NCBI GenBank assembly: GCA_963556495.2
Contig: OY747721.1
Span: 16,307,649 to 16,371,648, forward strand
DNA: 64,000 bases
Reading direction: 5' to 3'
From: Valencia hispanica
Taxonomy: Eukaryota > Chordata > Actinopteri > Cyprinodontiformes > Valenciidae
Shown here: in pieces, positions 1 to 11,500 of the stretch
Layout: every line of letters starts with the position of its first letter
How positions within the stretch are numbered: the first letter of the stretch is position 1
Notes under the pieces: model-generated
Databases searched by the model: none
Told to the model about the DNA's origin: nothing
What the model saw: the letters and a program-made list of their open reading frames with translations, nothing else
Position numbers and translations under genes: made by a program

Positions 1-59
1 AAGCGTATTTGTAAAGAGAGAAGGAAACTATATATATGGTTTTCTAATTTTCTTACAAA

Positions 60-340
60 TGCATAAAATGTTGCAAATCATCCTTAGCATATTATAGTGG
101 TGGCAGCATCATGCTGTGGGCTTTTCTCTAACTACAGAGAAAGACAAAGGTAAAAACAGAGCAATCTTTGAAGAAAATGTTTTACAGACAACAGAAAATT
201 CAAGATAGGGGAGGACATTCAGCTTCCAGCAGGATGATGACCGTAAACATGCACCCTGACCTACAATAGAATCATCTAGTATATACTGTATGGCATTAAA
301 TCCCAATGAAATACTCAGAGGTTTGTCGTTAAAACGTGAG
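60..340 (+). mobile_element. decayed Tc1-like transposon fragment, sense
   Basis: GTGGTGGCAGCATCATGCTG near 100 and the segment encoding FQQDDD near 225-242 are hallmarks of Tc1 transposase coding DNA (the second catalytic Asp lies in QQDNDPKH). The reading frame is broken by stops and no terminal inverted repeat is visible, so this is an old internal fragment. It lies just downstream of the six3-like gene's 3' end. Confidence 0.6.
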
Positions 341-452
341 CAGATGTGAGTTTAGGGCGCATTAATACCTTATGTTAGGCACTGTAGCTCCATCTCTCTC
401 TCCGTTACCCCACAGTGCTCTAAAGATCCTTTTTTAATGTTGACCAAAAGTT

Positions 453-591
453 TCAGACATCCAAGTCTGAGTCACTGTCCGTTACTGAGAGGAAAGTTTC
501 TCCATCTGCCCGCTCTGTGCTGCCGTCTGGACTGCAGTCTCCTCCGCTCGGTGGACGTGAACCATCTGTGCAGACACGGTGGTGTTGCAAC
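453..591 (-). CDS. six3: six3-like exon 2 (C-terminal tail)
   Basis: The acceptor TTTATGTCAG ends at 592 and the exon starts at 591. In the spliced frame it reads [10 protein letters not shown]..., passes through STERADGE and ends [11 protein letters not shown] with TGA at 455-453. This matches the end of Six3 (TERAD..., SVTSSDSECDV). The frame is not the longest open one here, so ORF calling alone misses it. The intron is 395 bp (592-986) and contains a run of AAT repeats next to the acceptor. Confidence 0.88.
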
Positions 592-1681
592 CTGACATAA
601 ATAAATAAATATAAAATAATAACAATAATAATAATAATAATGAGAGTGATGCATGAGAAAATAAAATGTAACCTGTGTAATCTATTTTTTTCCTTCTTTT
701 TTCAGCAATCCATGCAGCTTCATAAACCTAAAAATTCACCTCCACACTCAAACAAAATATAGAGAATTGAGTGAAACGTATCGACCAGGAGGGAATCTAA
801 ACCTTAGAAGTAGAATGGCTGAGCGTTTTTACGCACGAAATGCACCTTTACGCACCCCTTTGGATAGCTGGAAAGCAATGATCTACAGAGTTGCTGTGGT
901 TTCTAAATGGTTTGTAGATATTCGTAGGATACTGAGCGTGGCCCATGTGTAGTTATTACGTGGTTTATCTCAACAAAGCCACCAACCTGTTTTTAGCCGC
1001 TGCAGCGCGATCCCTCTGTCTTCTGTTTTTGAACCAGTTTCCAACCTGGGTCGGTGTCAGTCCGGTGGCGTGAGCCAGCTCCCGTTTCTTCCCCGGGTTA
1101 GGGTAAGGGTCCTGCAGGTACCACTCTCTCAGCAGCCCCCGGGTGCGCTCCTTGAAGCAGTGCGTCTTCTGCTCTCCGTCCCAGATGGTCCTCGGTAACG
1201 GGAACTTCTTCCTGACACGGTACTTGTCAACGGGCCCCAGCGGCCTCCCCCGGAGCTTCTCCGCCTCCCGGTAGTGGGCCTCCAGCCACATGGCCTGGAG
1301 CTTCCCGTGAGAGGTGCGCGTAAAGCGGTGCGTCTCCAGGATGCGGTACAGCTCGCGGAAGCTCCCCGTGTGGAAGGCAACCACGGCGCGCGCGCGCCGC
1401 ACGGACTCGTGCTCGGAGATGGAGTCGCGGCCGTCGGCGGTGACCGGCAGCGACCAGAGGAAGCGGGCCAGCCGCTCGATGTCCCCGGTCTCCTCCAGGG
1501 TCTCGCACACGCTGGCGATCTGCGTGGCGGAGAAGCAGAGTCCCGGCAGGGTTAGGGGAGGGGCGGCCGCCGGGGGGTCCTCTGGGGACCGAGAGCGAGG
1601 CAGGTGAGGGGGCCCATCGGCAAAGTGGGGCAGGAGGAGGCGGGAGGCTGATAAGAAATCGAGCGGAGACCTGAAAACCAT
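453..1681 (-). CDS. six3: SIX-family homeobox transcription factor, Six3/6/7 group (two exons)
   Basis: Joined exons 1681-987 and 591-453 encode 277 residues. Seen: the N-terminus [10 protein letters not shown] and the LPHFAD motif are as in Six3. A SIX domain lies at about residues 47-162 ([31 protein letters not shown]). A homeodomain lies at about 163-225 ([34 protein letters not shown]). The C-terminal end [18 protein letters not shown] resembles the Six3 end. Known: Six3/6 proteins bind DNA and Groucho-type corepressors and pattern forebrain and eye; the protein is nuclear. Odd: it is shorter than human SIX3 (332), lacks the glycine-rich linker, has a short 45-residue second-exon tail, and carries many substitutions in a SIX domain that is usually almost invariant. 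Synteny with ppm1b argues for a six3 copy. The divergence would also fit the fish gene six7, so the a/b/six7 assignment is open while the subfamily is firm. Confidence 0.9.
987..1681 (-). CDS. six3: six3-like exon 1 (SIX domain and homeodomain)
   Basis: The ATG at 1681-1679 starts the Six3-type MVFRSPLD sequence with no in-frame alternative that fits better. The exon runs 695 bases to 987 and ends inside an Arg codon (AG|G), directly followed by GTTGGT (986-981), a usable donor. Reading through gives only LVALLR and a stop, while splicing restores the conserved KNRLQ junction of Six3 proteins. The exon is GC-rich compared with its AT-rich surroundings. Confidence 0.93.
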
Positions 1682-1689
1682 CTGAATTT

Positions 1690-1900
1690 TAGATTGAAAC
1701 TAAAAAATAAAAGATAAACCTAAAAGGCTTCCTGAAACAGACTGACAGAGATCTGCTGAAGTGTGATTATTTAGCTCACCTGGGACTCAGGGAGGGACCC
1801 GGGATCTGATTTTTGATTGGACACCCTGAGCTCATGGGGGATTGTCATGACAGTGCTGTCAGTCAAACGCAGAGGATTTATTTAGCTCCTCATGCAAACA
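1690..1900 (-). promoter_or_regulatory. probable proximal upstream region of the six3-like gene
   Basis: This region lies directly upstream of the ATG. It contains a CCAAT motif on the gene strand (complement of ATTGG near 1816-1820), a perfect palindrome TGTCATGACA at 1843-1852 followed by another CTGTCAG, and an octamer-like ATGCAAAC near 1892. TGTCA/TGACAG are the core of TALE homeodomain (Meis/Tgif) sites. No TATA box is obvious. Regulatory function is inferred from position and motifs only. Confidence 0.35.
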
Positions 1901-3400
1901 TGGGACACATGACGCCTCTTTAAGGGGAAGCATTTATCGTTTTCTGATAGAAATCTAAGCAATTTCCTCTAAAATATCTTCATATATTTTTTTCCTGGCT
2001 GCACAACAAACACATACACACATAGATAATGCACGACCCTAGATGAGAGATCTGACCAACTATTAAACGCACACCAAGTTGTATTTTCAAGTGTTTATGT
2101 TTATGGATTACAGCAAATGAGAATACAAAATTAAGTTTCTTAGAAAATTAAGGGATTACATAAAACCAATAAAAATGATTCCTAATACATAAATGCTGAC
2201 CTATTATACATTCATGTTGTGTATAATAAATGCACACCTTTAATTATTTGCATCAACAAAGCTTGCAGATGAGATGATCAGTCCATAGCATCCCTGAGGT
2301 GTCAAAAACAGCCCAGATTGTTATCCCTGTTGCTTGAACGTTTTTCCCCCTACGTTTTTCCTTCCACTGAACTTTCAATGTTCACAACCCAGCTTCTTTA
2401 GCAATATTTGCTGGCCGACATCTTGTTTCATTTGTCACTCTAATTCTAAACGAGATGGTGTATATTTTTAACACTTGATGTTTTTTTCTATAGGAATTCA
2501 AATGCAAACACAAAGCAAAGAATTGCCTCTTCAGATCCACGTTTTACCGTACTTGAGTTTCTGTTTTGAATGAAATCTATGGTGAATAAAGATCCAGATA
2601 GTATGAATACTTTCAAGGAAACTTCAGATGACGGCCAGAAAGTTAATTTACTTTACTTTCTGACAGTTGGTTGCCCTGGATTTTTTTAGAGGTATCAGAG
2701 TAAACTAAAACCAGGGCACCATTTTCAGATTAGATTCTTTGTCTGTCAAACATTTTTCTTAAATGTGCTATTTGTCTATGACAAAATGGACAGAATAACA
2801 TTTTTGAGATAAAAAGAAATTCATGATTACCAAGAGGAGCAAAGTAATATGTTATTTCACAAAAAGCTGAATTGAGGTGAACTAAAATCGCTGCTATCAG
2901 CCAAATCTCATCACCTTTCTAGGCCTTACAGTAAGCTGCTTGCATCATTAATATGGTGGCTGCCACCGGTGTGATCAGGAATCTCATCCAGTCCTGAAAG
3001 CGTATGTTTCTCTAAGTGTTCTGCCATCACTCTAATCACTTTCCTATTCACTAATATCCATAAATTTGGGGGATTCTGGGATTAGAATCAGGGATATGCA
3101 GCCTGGTAACATTAGTGTAATATAATGTAGCATATTCAATTTACATTAACACTTGGCTGCTTTGGACCACATGTGTTTTGGAGTGTGCCACCTTACACAC
3201 TGTTCAGATCAGGACACGCTTTTTACTTATACACAAAAAGTTTCTGGTGAATGTATTAAAAGTCTATTTAAAAATAAGATGAAGCAAAACAAAACTCACT
3301 GACTGTGTGTCTGTTTGTTTTCTGTATGTGCAACTTAAAAAGGGTTCATTAAGCATAATGCAGCCAAAAAAAACCTATTCTAAAACTCAAATCTGATCCA
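1900..3400. other. non-coding AT-rich sequence upstream of six3-like gene
   Basis: No coding region is recognised. Positions 2085-2200 resemble the long terminal inverted repeat of the Tc1/mariner family also present at 15.0-15.86 kb and 22.0-22.48 kb (AAAATTAAG..ATTACATAAAACCAATAAAAA). Positions 2640-2790 resemble the terminal part of another Tc1 family (GGTATCAGAGTAAA then TTTCAGATT). The rest shows nothing specific. Conserved six3 enhancers could lie here but cannot be recognised without alignment. Confidence 0.4.
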
Positions 3401-3407
3401 GTGCTCA

Positions 3408-3810
<403 letters not shown>

Positions 3811-3889
<79 letters not shown>
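3811..3889 (+). repeat. (AC)n microsatellite
   Basis: An AC array of about 79 bp immediately after the MITE-like repeat at 3527-3810. Confidence 0.97.
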
Positions 3890-3890
<1 letters not shown>

Positions 3891-4499
3891 TCAGTGTAAA
3901 AAGGGGTCACCCCACTTTAAAGGGTTAATGCCAATTTTCTCACCAGACAGATGTGCCTCTTTAGTGGATTGAGCTGGCGTGTGCCATTTTTTTCCACCCT
4001 GGATTAATTAGAACAAGTGACATTTATAACAAATCAACAATATACCCTGACAAAACAAGGGCTTCATGGCAGTGCAGCTGGTAGCAGTTTCTTACAGCAA
4101 GAAGTGACAGTGTAGTTCGTATTACATCCATTAGCTTGCACATGCGCCGCAAATCCAGGATCTGTTTTGTAGCAGACCAACCTAACTATATGACCATGAC
4201 TATTACTTGGCTGCTAACAAACGGCATTGAAAGGTGAGCAGTTTTTAAACTTTGATTCTTTTGTTTTCACTGAACAGATTATTCCATATCTGAAGAGTTC
4301 AACGAACAGAGACCGTTTGGGACATAGTAAGATGCTAAGCCATTTTAAAAAGCCTAACATACAATTCACTGTTAAACATGATAATATGCTATGAAATGAA
4401 AAATTCAATACGTCTTTTAATAGTTACTGTTTTAGCTTGCAGTCTAATTTCTATATTGAATCTAAATTAACAGTTTCACAATGGGCCAGAGTCTCTTCC

Positions 4500-5000
4500 T
4501 TATTGTTTAGTCATGAACTCTGACCGTATTTGAGGTAAGTGAGTCTTGCAGTGTTTTAGATGCTGTTCTGGGTTTATACAGTATGTGACCTCCTGCCTGA
4601 GTTGTTGATTACCTTTTGGAGTAATTTTGGTCTCACAGCCGCTTCTGGGAAAGTTTACAGTTTCATGTTTTCTTCATGTGTGATAATTACATTTTTTCAC
4701 TGGAGGTTCTATCAGGTCTTGAGGGATCACCACCGCAAATCATCTGTTCACAGCTAATCATCTTTTGGGATTCAGGTATTTGATTTAGGCTTTAAGTCGG
4801 ATTCCCTTCCTGAGACAACCCTCTGCATTTATTTGGACTTGGGACTGACACAACGAAGTGCTGGCTTGTGACCCATTATGGTTGCTTCTGACAGGTTCTA
4901 CTGTAATTAAGTGACTTCTTATTTCTGGAGCTCAAGTATTAAACAGGGCTGGGTGTAGCTAGTGAAATGTATCTGAACAATGGTATATATTTTTTCACAG
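4500..5000 (-). mobile_element. decayed Tc1-like transposon, antisense
   Basis: TGATGCTGTTCTGGG-like text near 4558, GTAATTTTGGTCTCACAGCC near 4621 and AAGTGACTTCTTATTTCTGG near 4910 line up in order with the complement of the 5' half of a common fish Tc1 transposase gene and its 5' flank. Stops and indels are everywhere. No intact end was identified. Confidence 0.5.
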
Positions 5001-7230
5001 TGCTGTACATCCTGAGAAAATATAGGGAAAACTGCTTTATTTCACCTTTTGCTGAATATAAGGATAAAGAAATCTTCCTTCAGGCTGTTTTTTTTTTTTG
5101 AGAGATCATGAGATTAATTTATTAACACGAATATACTTCAACATAGCATAGCTATGCTACAGTTCATTATTTGCAGCTTTTCTGCACAGGACATAAATTA
5201 AGAGAAACTGGCTGCATTTTGCAAATAAAGAAGCTTGATGGATTAGTTCTTTGCGTTTCTCTTCTGCATTGGCACAAACATTGCGTCGCTCTGTCTGCCT
5301 TACTCAATGAAAAATCTCCAACTATTGTAACAGCCTGAAAATTGGGGAAAACCCACGCTGCTCAGAGGTCCTCCAGGCTGAAAAGACATTCAGGTAATAA
5401 AAGCAGAAAGGACATGCCAAACATACTCAAGGAAAGCTGGTCAAAGTGTGTATGATGTGGTGACTATGGGGGTGTTTTAATGGTTATCGTTAATTCAGAC
5501 ACTTCTTTATTTAGCAGTGGGGTGAAGGAGGGAACATGGGTGGATGACACTCCCAGGACGGCTGGAGGAGAGACAAAGTGAATCTCCTTATCCCTTGTAA
5601 ACAAAAGCCTGGCTCCTAATTAACCTCCCCGCTGACCTCCACAACTTAACACTGACCTCTTAAGCCCTGAAACTTTAACCCCTTTACCAGTCTCTTGGAA
5701 AAGACCATCCACCACCCTCCAACACACTAACTCCCTCCTGAAAGCCTCCTCCTCGTTAAGCCCCTAATCACTTCCTGAGTCTTTGTTGTGCTTCTGTTTT
5801 CTTGCAGGGCTGCAGGAGAATCTGGTCGACAATGGCACCCAAATAAAGGAGAGACAGGGTTACATTTTTGGAGATTGAAATTAAAGGTGGAAGGATGGAC
5901 CAAACTGATGATAAGAGCTGACGTTTTGCAGAAAAGCACGCTGAGGGATGCTGCAATGCATCACCTCGTGTGTGGTCAACGTCTGACCTCGTCCTGACCT
6001 TTGTCAAAGAGAGCCGAGGATGACAGGTACTCAAGTAACTGTACCTGAGTGACTAATCCCACTGCCTGATTGGTTTGTAACCCAATACCCCATCCCAATC
6101 TAATCCAGCCGTTTTACCGCCAAAGTCCACATTTACGAGCGCTGAAACAACCTGAGAGGTCACAAACACTTCGCCAGGTTTGTGACACACAAACACACAG
6201 ATGCTCATAAATATGTAACCAGATGGGCGGCTCAAAACAATAATCCCATAATTTGACTAATAATCACTCAGACATGCGACTTATTTAAGAATATGGAGCA
6301 GCTGTGGCAGATGTAAAGGCTCTAATAACATAATTATCCTGTGTTTTGTTAGTGTCACCTCTCCACTCAAAAAGGGGCTTTTAATTAATAGCCCGGCCGA
6401 GATAAACAGAGCAACTGGCTGACAAACAAACAGCAAAAATAAACAGCTGGAGCTCGAGGAAACAGCTGGCTGTCAGGTTCTTCTGAGGCGGCGACACGTG
6501 GTTGTGCAGATTTAACAAGTGAACGCAAATCTAATACATCAACACACTGCCGTTGCACATGTTCAACTTGATGGGTGAAGAAAATGAAGGCCTGGAGGAG
6601 ATGAAAAGAAAAAAGATCAAAATTATTGTTCTCCTCATTCTGCATATATAAAAAATTTCAACGTGAGCTGAAAAAAACCCATGAAAAGATGGAGAATTTC
6701 TAAGACATCTAGCAGCCATTGCATAGTTAAATCATTTAAAAAAATTATTCAGAAAAGTAAAACAAGAGGTGTCTGGGAATAAGTGAAGAAGAAAAGTCTT
6801 TTCATTAAGTAAAATCAGTGAGCTAAAAGGTAATTTTGTGCAGCAACAGGTTCACAAACAGTGAATTCAATTTCAATACCTTCATAACAAAGTAAAAAGA
6901 AGTAAACTGCACTTTTTAATGCAACGTTGCTGTAGTTTTTCCACTTGGATAAAACTGGCTATCAGTAAAACAGCTTAAAATGTTGAAAGAGCCAATGTTT
7001 ACAGCCATTTCATTAACCAGAAAAACAACAGTAAATTGGGCTAGTCTCACCAGTGGATGCTCCAATTATGAAAAGAAACATTAAAATGTAGAATTTGTTT
7101 TATGCTTTAAAGGAGTGCAGTCCTAGATGAGGAGAATGGTCACCTGCCTTGATTCTGATGATAAACCGTGCCTTGCACAAGGATTTCAAGGCACTGTTGA
7201 ACTTGAGCTTTTTCACATGCAAACAAAGTA
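5000..7230. other. non-coding region, nothing recognised
   Basis: AT-rich single-copy-looking sequence with only short random open frames. The segment 5,500-6,020 is less AT-rich and has a pyrimidine run ending CTTGCAG at about 5808, which could pass for a splice acceptor. The following frame shows no recognisable protein, so no exon is called. Confidence 0.4.
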
Positions 7231-7975
7231 GGGCATAGTTGTAAAGTGGAAGGCAAATGGTGCAGCTTTTATTTATATGCAAACAATCTGAAAAAAATCT
7301 GACAATTAAGCCCAAACTCAAAACTTTGTGGAAGTACTTTTTGTTGTAATCACAGCTGCAGGTTTTCTGCGGTATCTCTACCAGTTTTGCACATCTGCAG
7401 ACTGATTTTTTTTCATCCATTCTTCTTTGCAAAATAGCTCAAGTTCAGTCAGACTGAATGAGGGGTGGCTGTGAACATCACTTTTAAAGTCTTGCCACAG
7501 ATACTTTGCTACATTGAGGTTTGGACTTTGACTAGACCAATCTAACACATGAATATACTTTGATCCAAGAATTCCTCTGTAGCTTTGTTGTATGTTAAGG
7601 GTTGTCCTCCTGAAAGGTGGATATCCACCCTGTGTCTTACAACCTCTAATTCAGGTCTGTCTAGTATTTACTTCCATCCATATTTACATAAACTCTGACC
7701 AGCTTTCCCGTTGCGGCTGAACAAAAGCATCTCCACATCATTACACTCCCATTTGTCACCAACACCTGTGTTTGCACACCACACCTTTTGGATTTTTCTT
7801 GTGAAAACCATACATCGTCTTCTTCCCCTTTGCAATTATAGACCAAGTTATATAGATTAAGTTGGTCGATCCTGATACCAATCACATTGGATTTTGTGGT
7901 TGTAATGTGATCAAATTTAAAAAGTGCGTTCAGCACTTTTGCATGACTAATTATGATGGTTCTCTTTTTTAACAT
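7230..7975 (-). mobile_element. decayed Tc1-like transposon, antisense
   Basis: Ordered matches to the complement of a widespread fish Tc1: CACAGCTGCAGGTTTTCTGC near 7350, CATTCTTCTTTGCAAAATAG near 7420, CTTGCCACAGAT near 7491, GGACTTTGACTAGACCA near 7524, CTCTGACCAGCTTTCCCG near 7692 and the terminus GTGGTTGTAATGTGATCAAA near 7898. It is shorter than the ~1.5-kb relative at 33.1-34.6 kb, so internal DNA has been lost. It is not coding. Confidence 0.65.
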
Positions 7976-8025
7976 TCATGAAATTCTTGAAATGCTTATC
8001 GTCATGGTTAGGAAGCCATCTTACC

Positions 8026-8539
8026 TGTACGCACAAAACTCTCAGGAGACAGAATCAGATTTAAAAGTTTATTGAAGGTTATATGGAGATGAATGGTCGG
8101 GAACAGAAGATGCTGGGGGAAACTGCTGGTTCCCGGAGCTGGATCTCTGTAATGGAGGAGAATATGAGTGGGGATGTTGATACGGAGAATACTTCATGAT
8201 AAATCTGCTGACCTTTGATGAGGTAATGGAATCTGCAGGGAGGAGTGAGTAGAGCCTGAGGATGTCCAGTGTTTGGTGATCCAAGGACTGGGTGTGAGCT
8301 GGACGGTTAGTATAATTTCTGGTAGATTATAATGAAGAATAACTGAGCTTGTCTTACAGGTTGTCGAAGGAGCGCGGACAGGAGGCACGCTGAAGATGAA
8401 ACTTGAAGTGAGGATCTCCTGCAGACCTCCACCCACCAGAGCTGGAGCCTGTGGCTCCGCTGAGACCGCTGTTGGACAACCTTTGGAAAGTAGAAAGAGA
8501 GAGAAACCACCACACAAACCAAACCCCAGACTCCTGACA
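8026..8539 (-). mobile_element. possible solo LTR (unclassified)
   Basis: Read on the minus strand the 514-bp segment starts TGTCAGGAGTC, ends GTGCGTACA, and carries AATAAACTTTTAAATC about 50 bases before its end, as an LTR polyadenylation region would. It is markedly less AT-rich than its flanks and has no intact protein. The TG...CA limits fit an LTR, but I see no matching 5-bp target duplication (TTACC versus TTTAT on the plus strand). An exon-rich relic of another element remains possible. Confidence 0.35.
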
Positions 8540-11500
8540 TTTATATTTATTGGTCTGTCACACCTATTTGGACAAACTACGCCACAGTGTTTACTGACAT
8601 GAATGTTTTTGCATGTTGAGTAGTTTGAAACCGTTGGGTATGAGCGTGATCAATTCACCAAATTTGCAAACATAACCAAAAAGTGCTAGAAAAACTTAGA
8701 TTGCAACCCAATCATAGTCAAAAACATGGAGAAATACTGTAAACTCTTCACAAAATGCAAAATAAACTCAAGTGACAGATATTCTTCAAAAAATAAGAAC
8801 TTGACAACAGCAAACTTTGAAAAGTTTCTTAACCTTAGTTTTCATTTAAACTGGGGTAAGGACGAACTGAAAATGTTGTTTTGTCTTACATTTCTAAGAT
8901 TTAAGTAAAAAAAAACTATGAATAGAAAACAAAACCAGAATTGAAGCAAAAGTGTCCAAATAAACAGTTAAGAGAGGATGAAAGAAATGATGCTGTGGTG
9001 AGAGTGATTGAAAGGGCAGTAAAGAAGGGAAGGGAAAGAACAGAGAGAGAGGCTGGGGGGGAGGGGGCCAACTGCTGCCGTGTCTGGTGTGGTTGGGGGT
9101 AATCTGCTCTAATCTGCTGGATGTTAACCTATCTGAGCAGCAAGAGCCAGATTATCCCTCTAACAATGGCCGGTTGCTCATCTGCTAAATTACTCCACTC
9201 AAAAATCATATGCTCGGACACACAAACACTACTGTGACTCACACAGGAACAGACACGGATTTCAGAGCGTCGTCACAGAATTAGATTTCACAAAGTGCTC
9301 TACTTTTACATCTCATTTGGTAATTTACTTTCTAAATTCACAAAACATGACACTTTTGCCAAAACACACATTCCCAGTTCCTCTCACACAAGGTCAAAGC
9401 CACCAGTGCAAAAGGTTTTACAGTGAAAAGGCTTGAGTGGGCAGAAGTGGACGAGCGAAGAGAAAACAAAAAGAAAGAAGGAGGATAAAGAAAAACACCA
9501 TTTGCATCTTTTTGCCTGCTTATAAAGGAATTCGGGTTACTCGGTGGGCACAAGTTGTTCAGCTTGTCAGGGTCAACCAGGTCAGGAGATGTTGAAATGA
9601 AAAACTAACTGGACTGAATATCTTTAGTGGAGAGAACGGTGTAAACACAATAGTTATACAAAAGCAAAAATATGAATACAAAAAAGCCAAAAGACGAGCA
9701 TATAAATCAGGTTCTAGGTCAATGCAGTTGGTAAACTCACAGTCTGAGGCGGCTAAAATATCATAAATGGTGCAGGTGAAAGGTTTTGGACAAAACACTT
9801 TCCAAACGCTGGGTTCAAATAAAAAACACCTTGAAAAATATAAAGAAAAAATGGTCTGCATTCTCTATGTACACATTGCTGCAGTTGATTCATTCACTCT
9901 AATTTAGGAGTAAAAAGAAAAAAATATTAGCTTTCTCAACATGCAGTGTGTCTTCTTATAACTGTGAGCATATTTTTATTTAGCTCTCTTCAGTCCAAAG
10001 CATTAGCGCAAGAAGTGCTAATGGAAGCTAAAATATCAATGTAAAAGCTGCAATACAAATTATAATGCCATAAAACAATAACGGAATTGTAGGAGAGGTC
10101 AGAAATAAAAAATAACATAGTTAAAAAAGATTGTTACCTTATTCCTGCTGATGTATAGGCTAGTTTTAGGACTGCAGTACAGCTAGCGGCTACATAAAGT
10201 TAGAAAAGTAGATTTTTTTACCTCTTCCATGAATTATTACTTTAAATGTGTTGTTTTAACATCAATGATTTGATTACTGGTTTGTATTCAAATGATTTAA
10301 GTGGACAATTATAGAAAGAAAAATAACACAGCTACAGTAATGATAGCAAAAGCATTGCAGCTCAGCTAGCTGGAACAGGAAGTAGTCACTACTTCACAAT
10401 ATATGGGGTTTTTATCCATGTATTGATTTTTGTTATATGGAGAAAACCTAAGTAGGTAAAAATTCGTGTCTAGCTAGCTGCTACAGAACTTTTCTACAGA
10501 AGGTTAGAGAAGCTGTAAAAAACCTCCATTTGTCATTGTGCAATTATTTAGTTTTGACTTACAGATTTTTGAGTTGTAACAATTTTGGCAAGAAGGAAAA
10601 AAAACATTGGTAAATAAAAGCTTGCATTAGTGCTACATTACAGGCAACTGCTGAATCGGGTTAGAAAAGTAGCAGAAAATGTTTTCAACTGCCTCCAGAT
10701 AAAAACATTTCTTTGGATTATGATCAGTTTATTGATTTTTGCCATCTGGTAGCCATTTATGTAGATGGGTTTTGCAGAAATACAAATAACATGGCTACAT
10801 GAAAGGTAGCATTAGCATGGCAGCACAACCAACTGCTTCAGAAGAAAAGTAATAGTTAATAGCATTTATAGAAGTATTATAGAAGTATTCGTGGATTTAA
10901 AAGAATATTTGATTTGATTATTTCTCCCATGCAATAAAAGACAGTGAAGCTACGGTTACTATAGAAATGGAGACCTACTGTACAGAGAAAGTACCCAAGA
11001 GGAAAAGATTATAACTCTCATGTCTTCACCTGAAATTCTGCCTTCCACAGTTTTTCTACTGTAGAAATTTTTGTTTTCTGTTATTGTTCTTTTAATCGCT
11101 GCTTTTATTTTTACCCTAATCACCCAAACCACCTTGAATTGCCCTGTTGCTTAAAGTATGCTATAGAAATAAATTTGCATTGCCTTGTTACATAACGCTA
11201 GACAAGAACATAGATGTACTCTGAACTAACTTTAGAATACGAGTTTGTTCTAAATGCATGTATTTATCCTCTCAGATTGAATCAATAAAAACGAAGAAAG
11301 TTTTTGATTAATGATCTTAAAGGTTCATTTATAGACTCATTGGGATAATATTAATATACTGTATTAAGTCATAACAGTTGTCAGGATTCTTAAGTCCTTG
11401 CAGAAATATTTTACTACTAATTCTTTTTTAAAGCAGTGTCTCTTGGAAGTTTAAGGATAAAGAATGTTCATCATTGTTTCCCCCAGTTCCCATGTGTAGA

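Noticed and set aside
1129..1607. Open frames of 83-97 codons overlapping six3-like exon 1 on both strands
   Set aside because: They are shadows of the GC-rich SIX/homeodomain coding sequence in other frames.
5780..6030. Candidate exon after CTTGCAG near 5808
   Set aside because: The acceptor-like site is fair, but the frame has no recognisable protein and no paired donor or neighbouring exon of a known gene.
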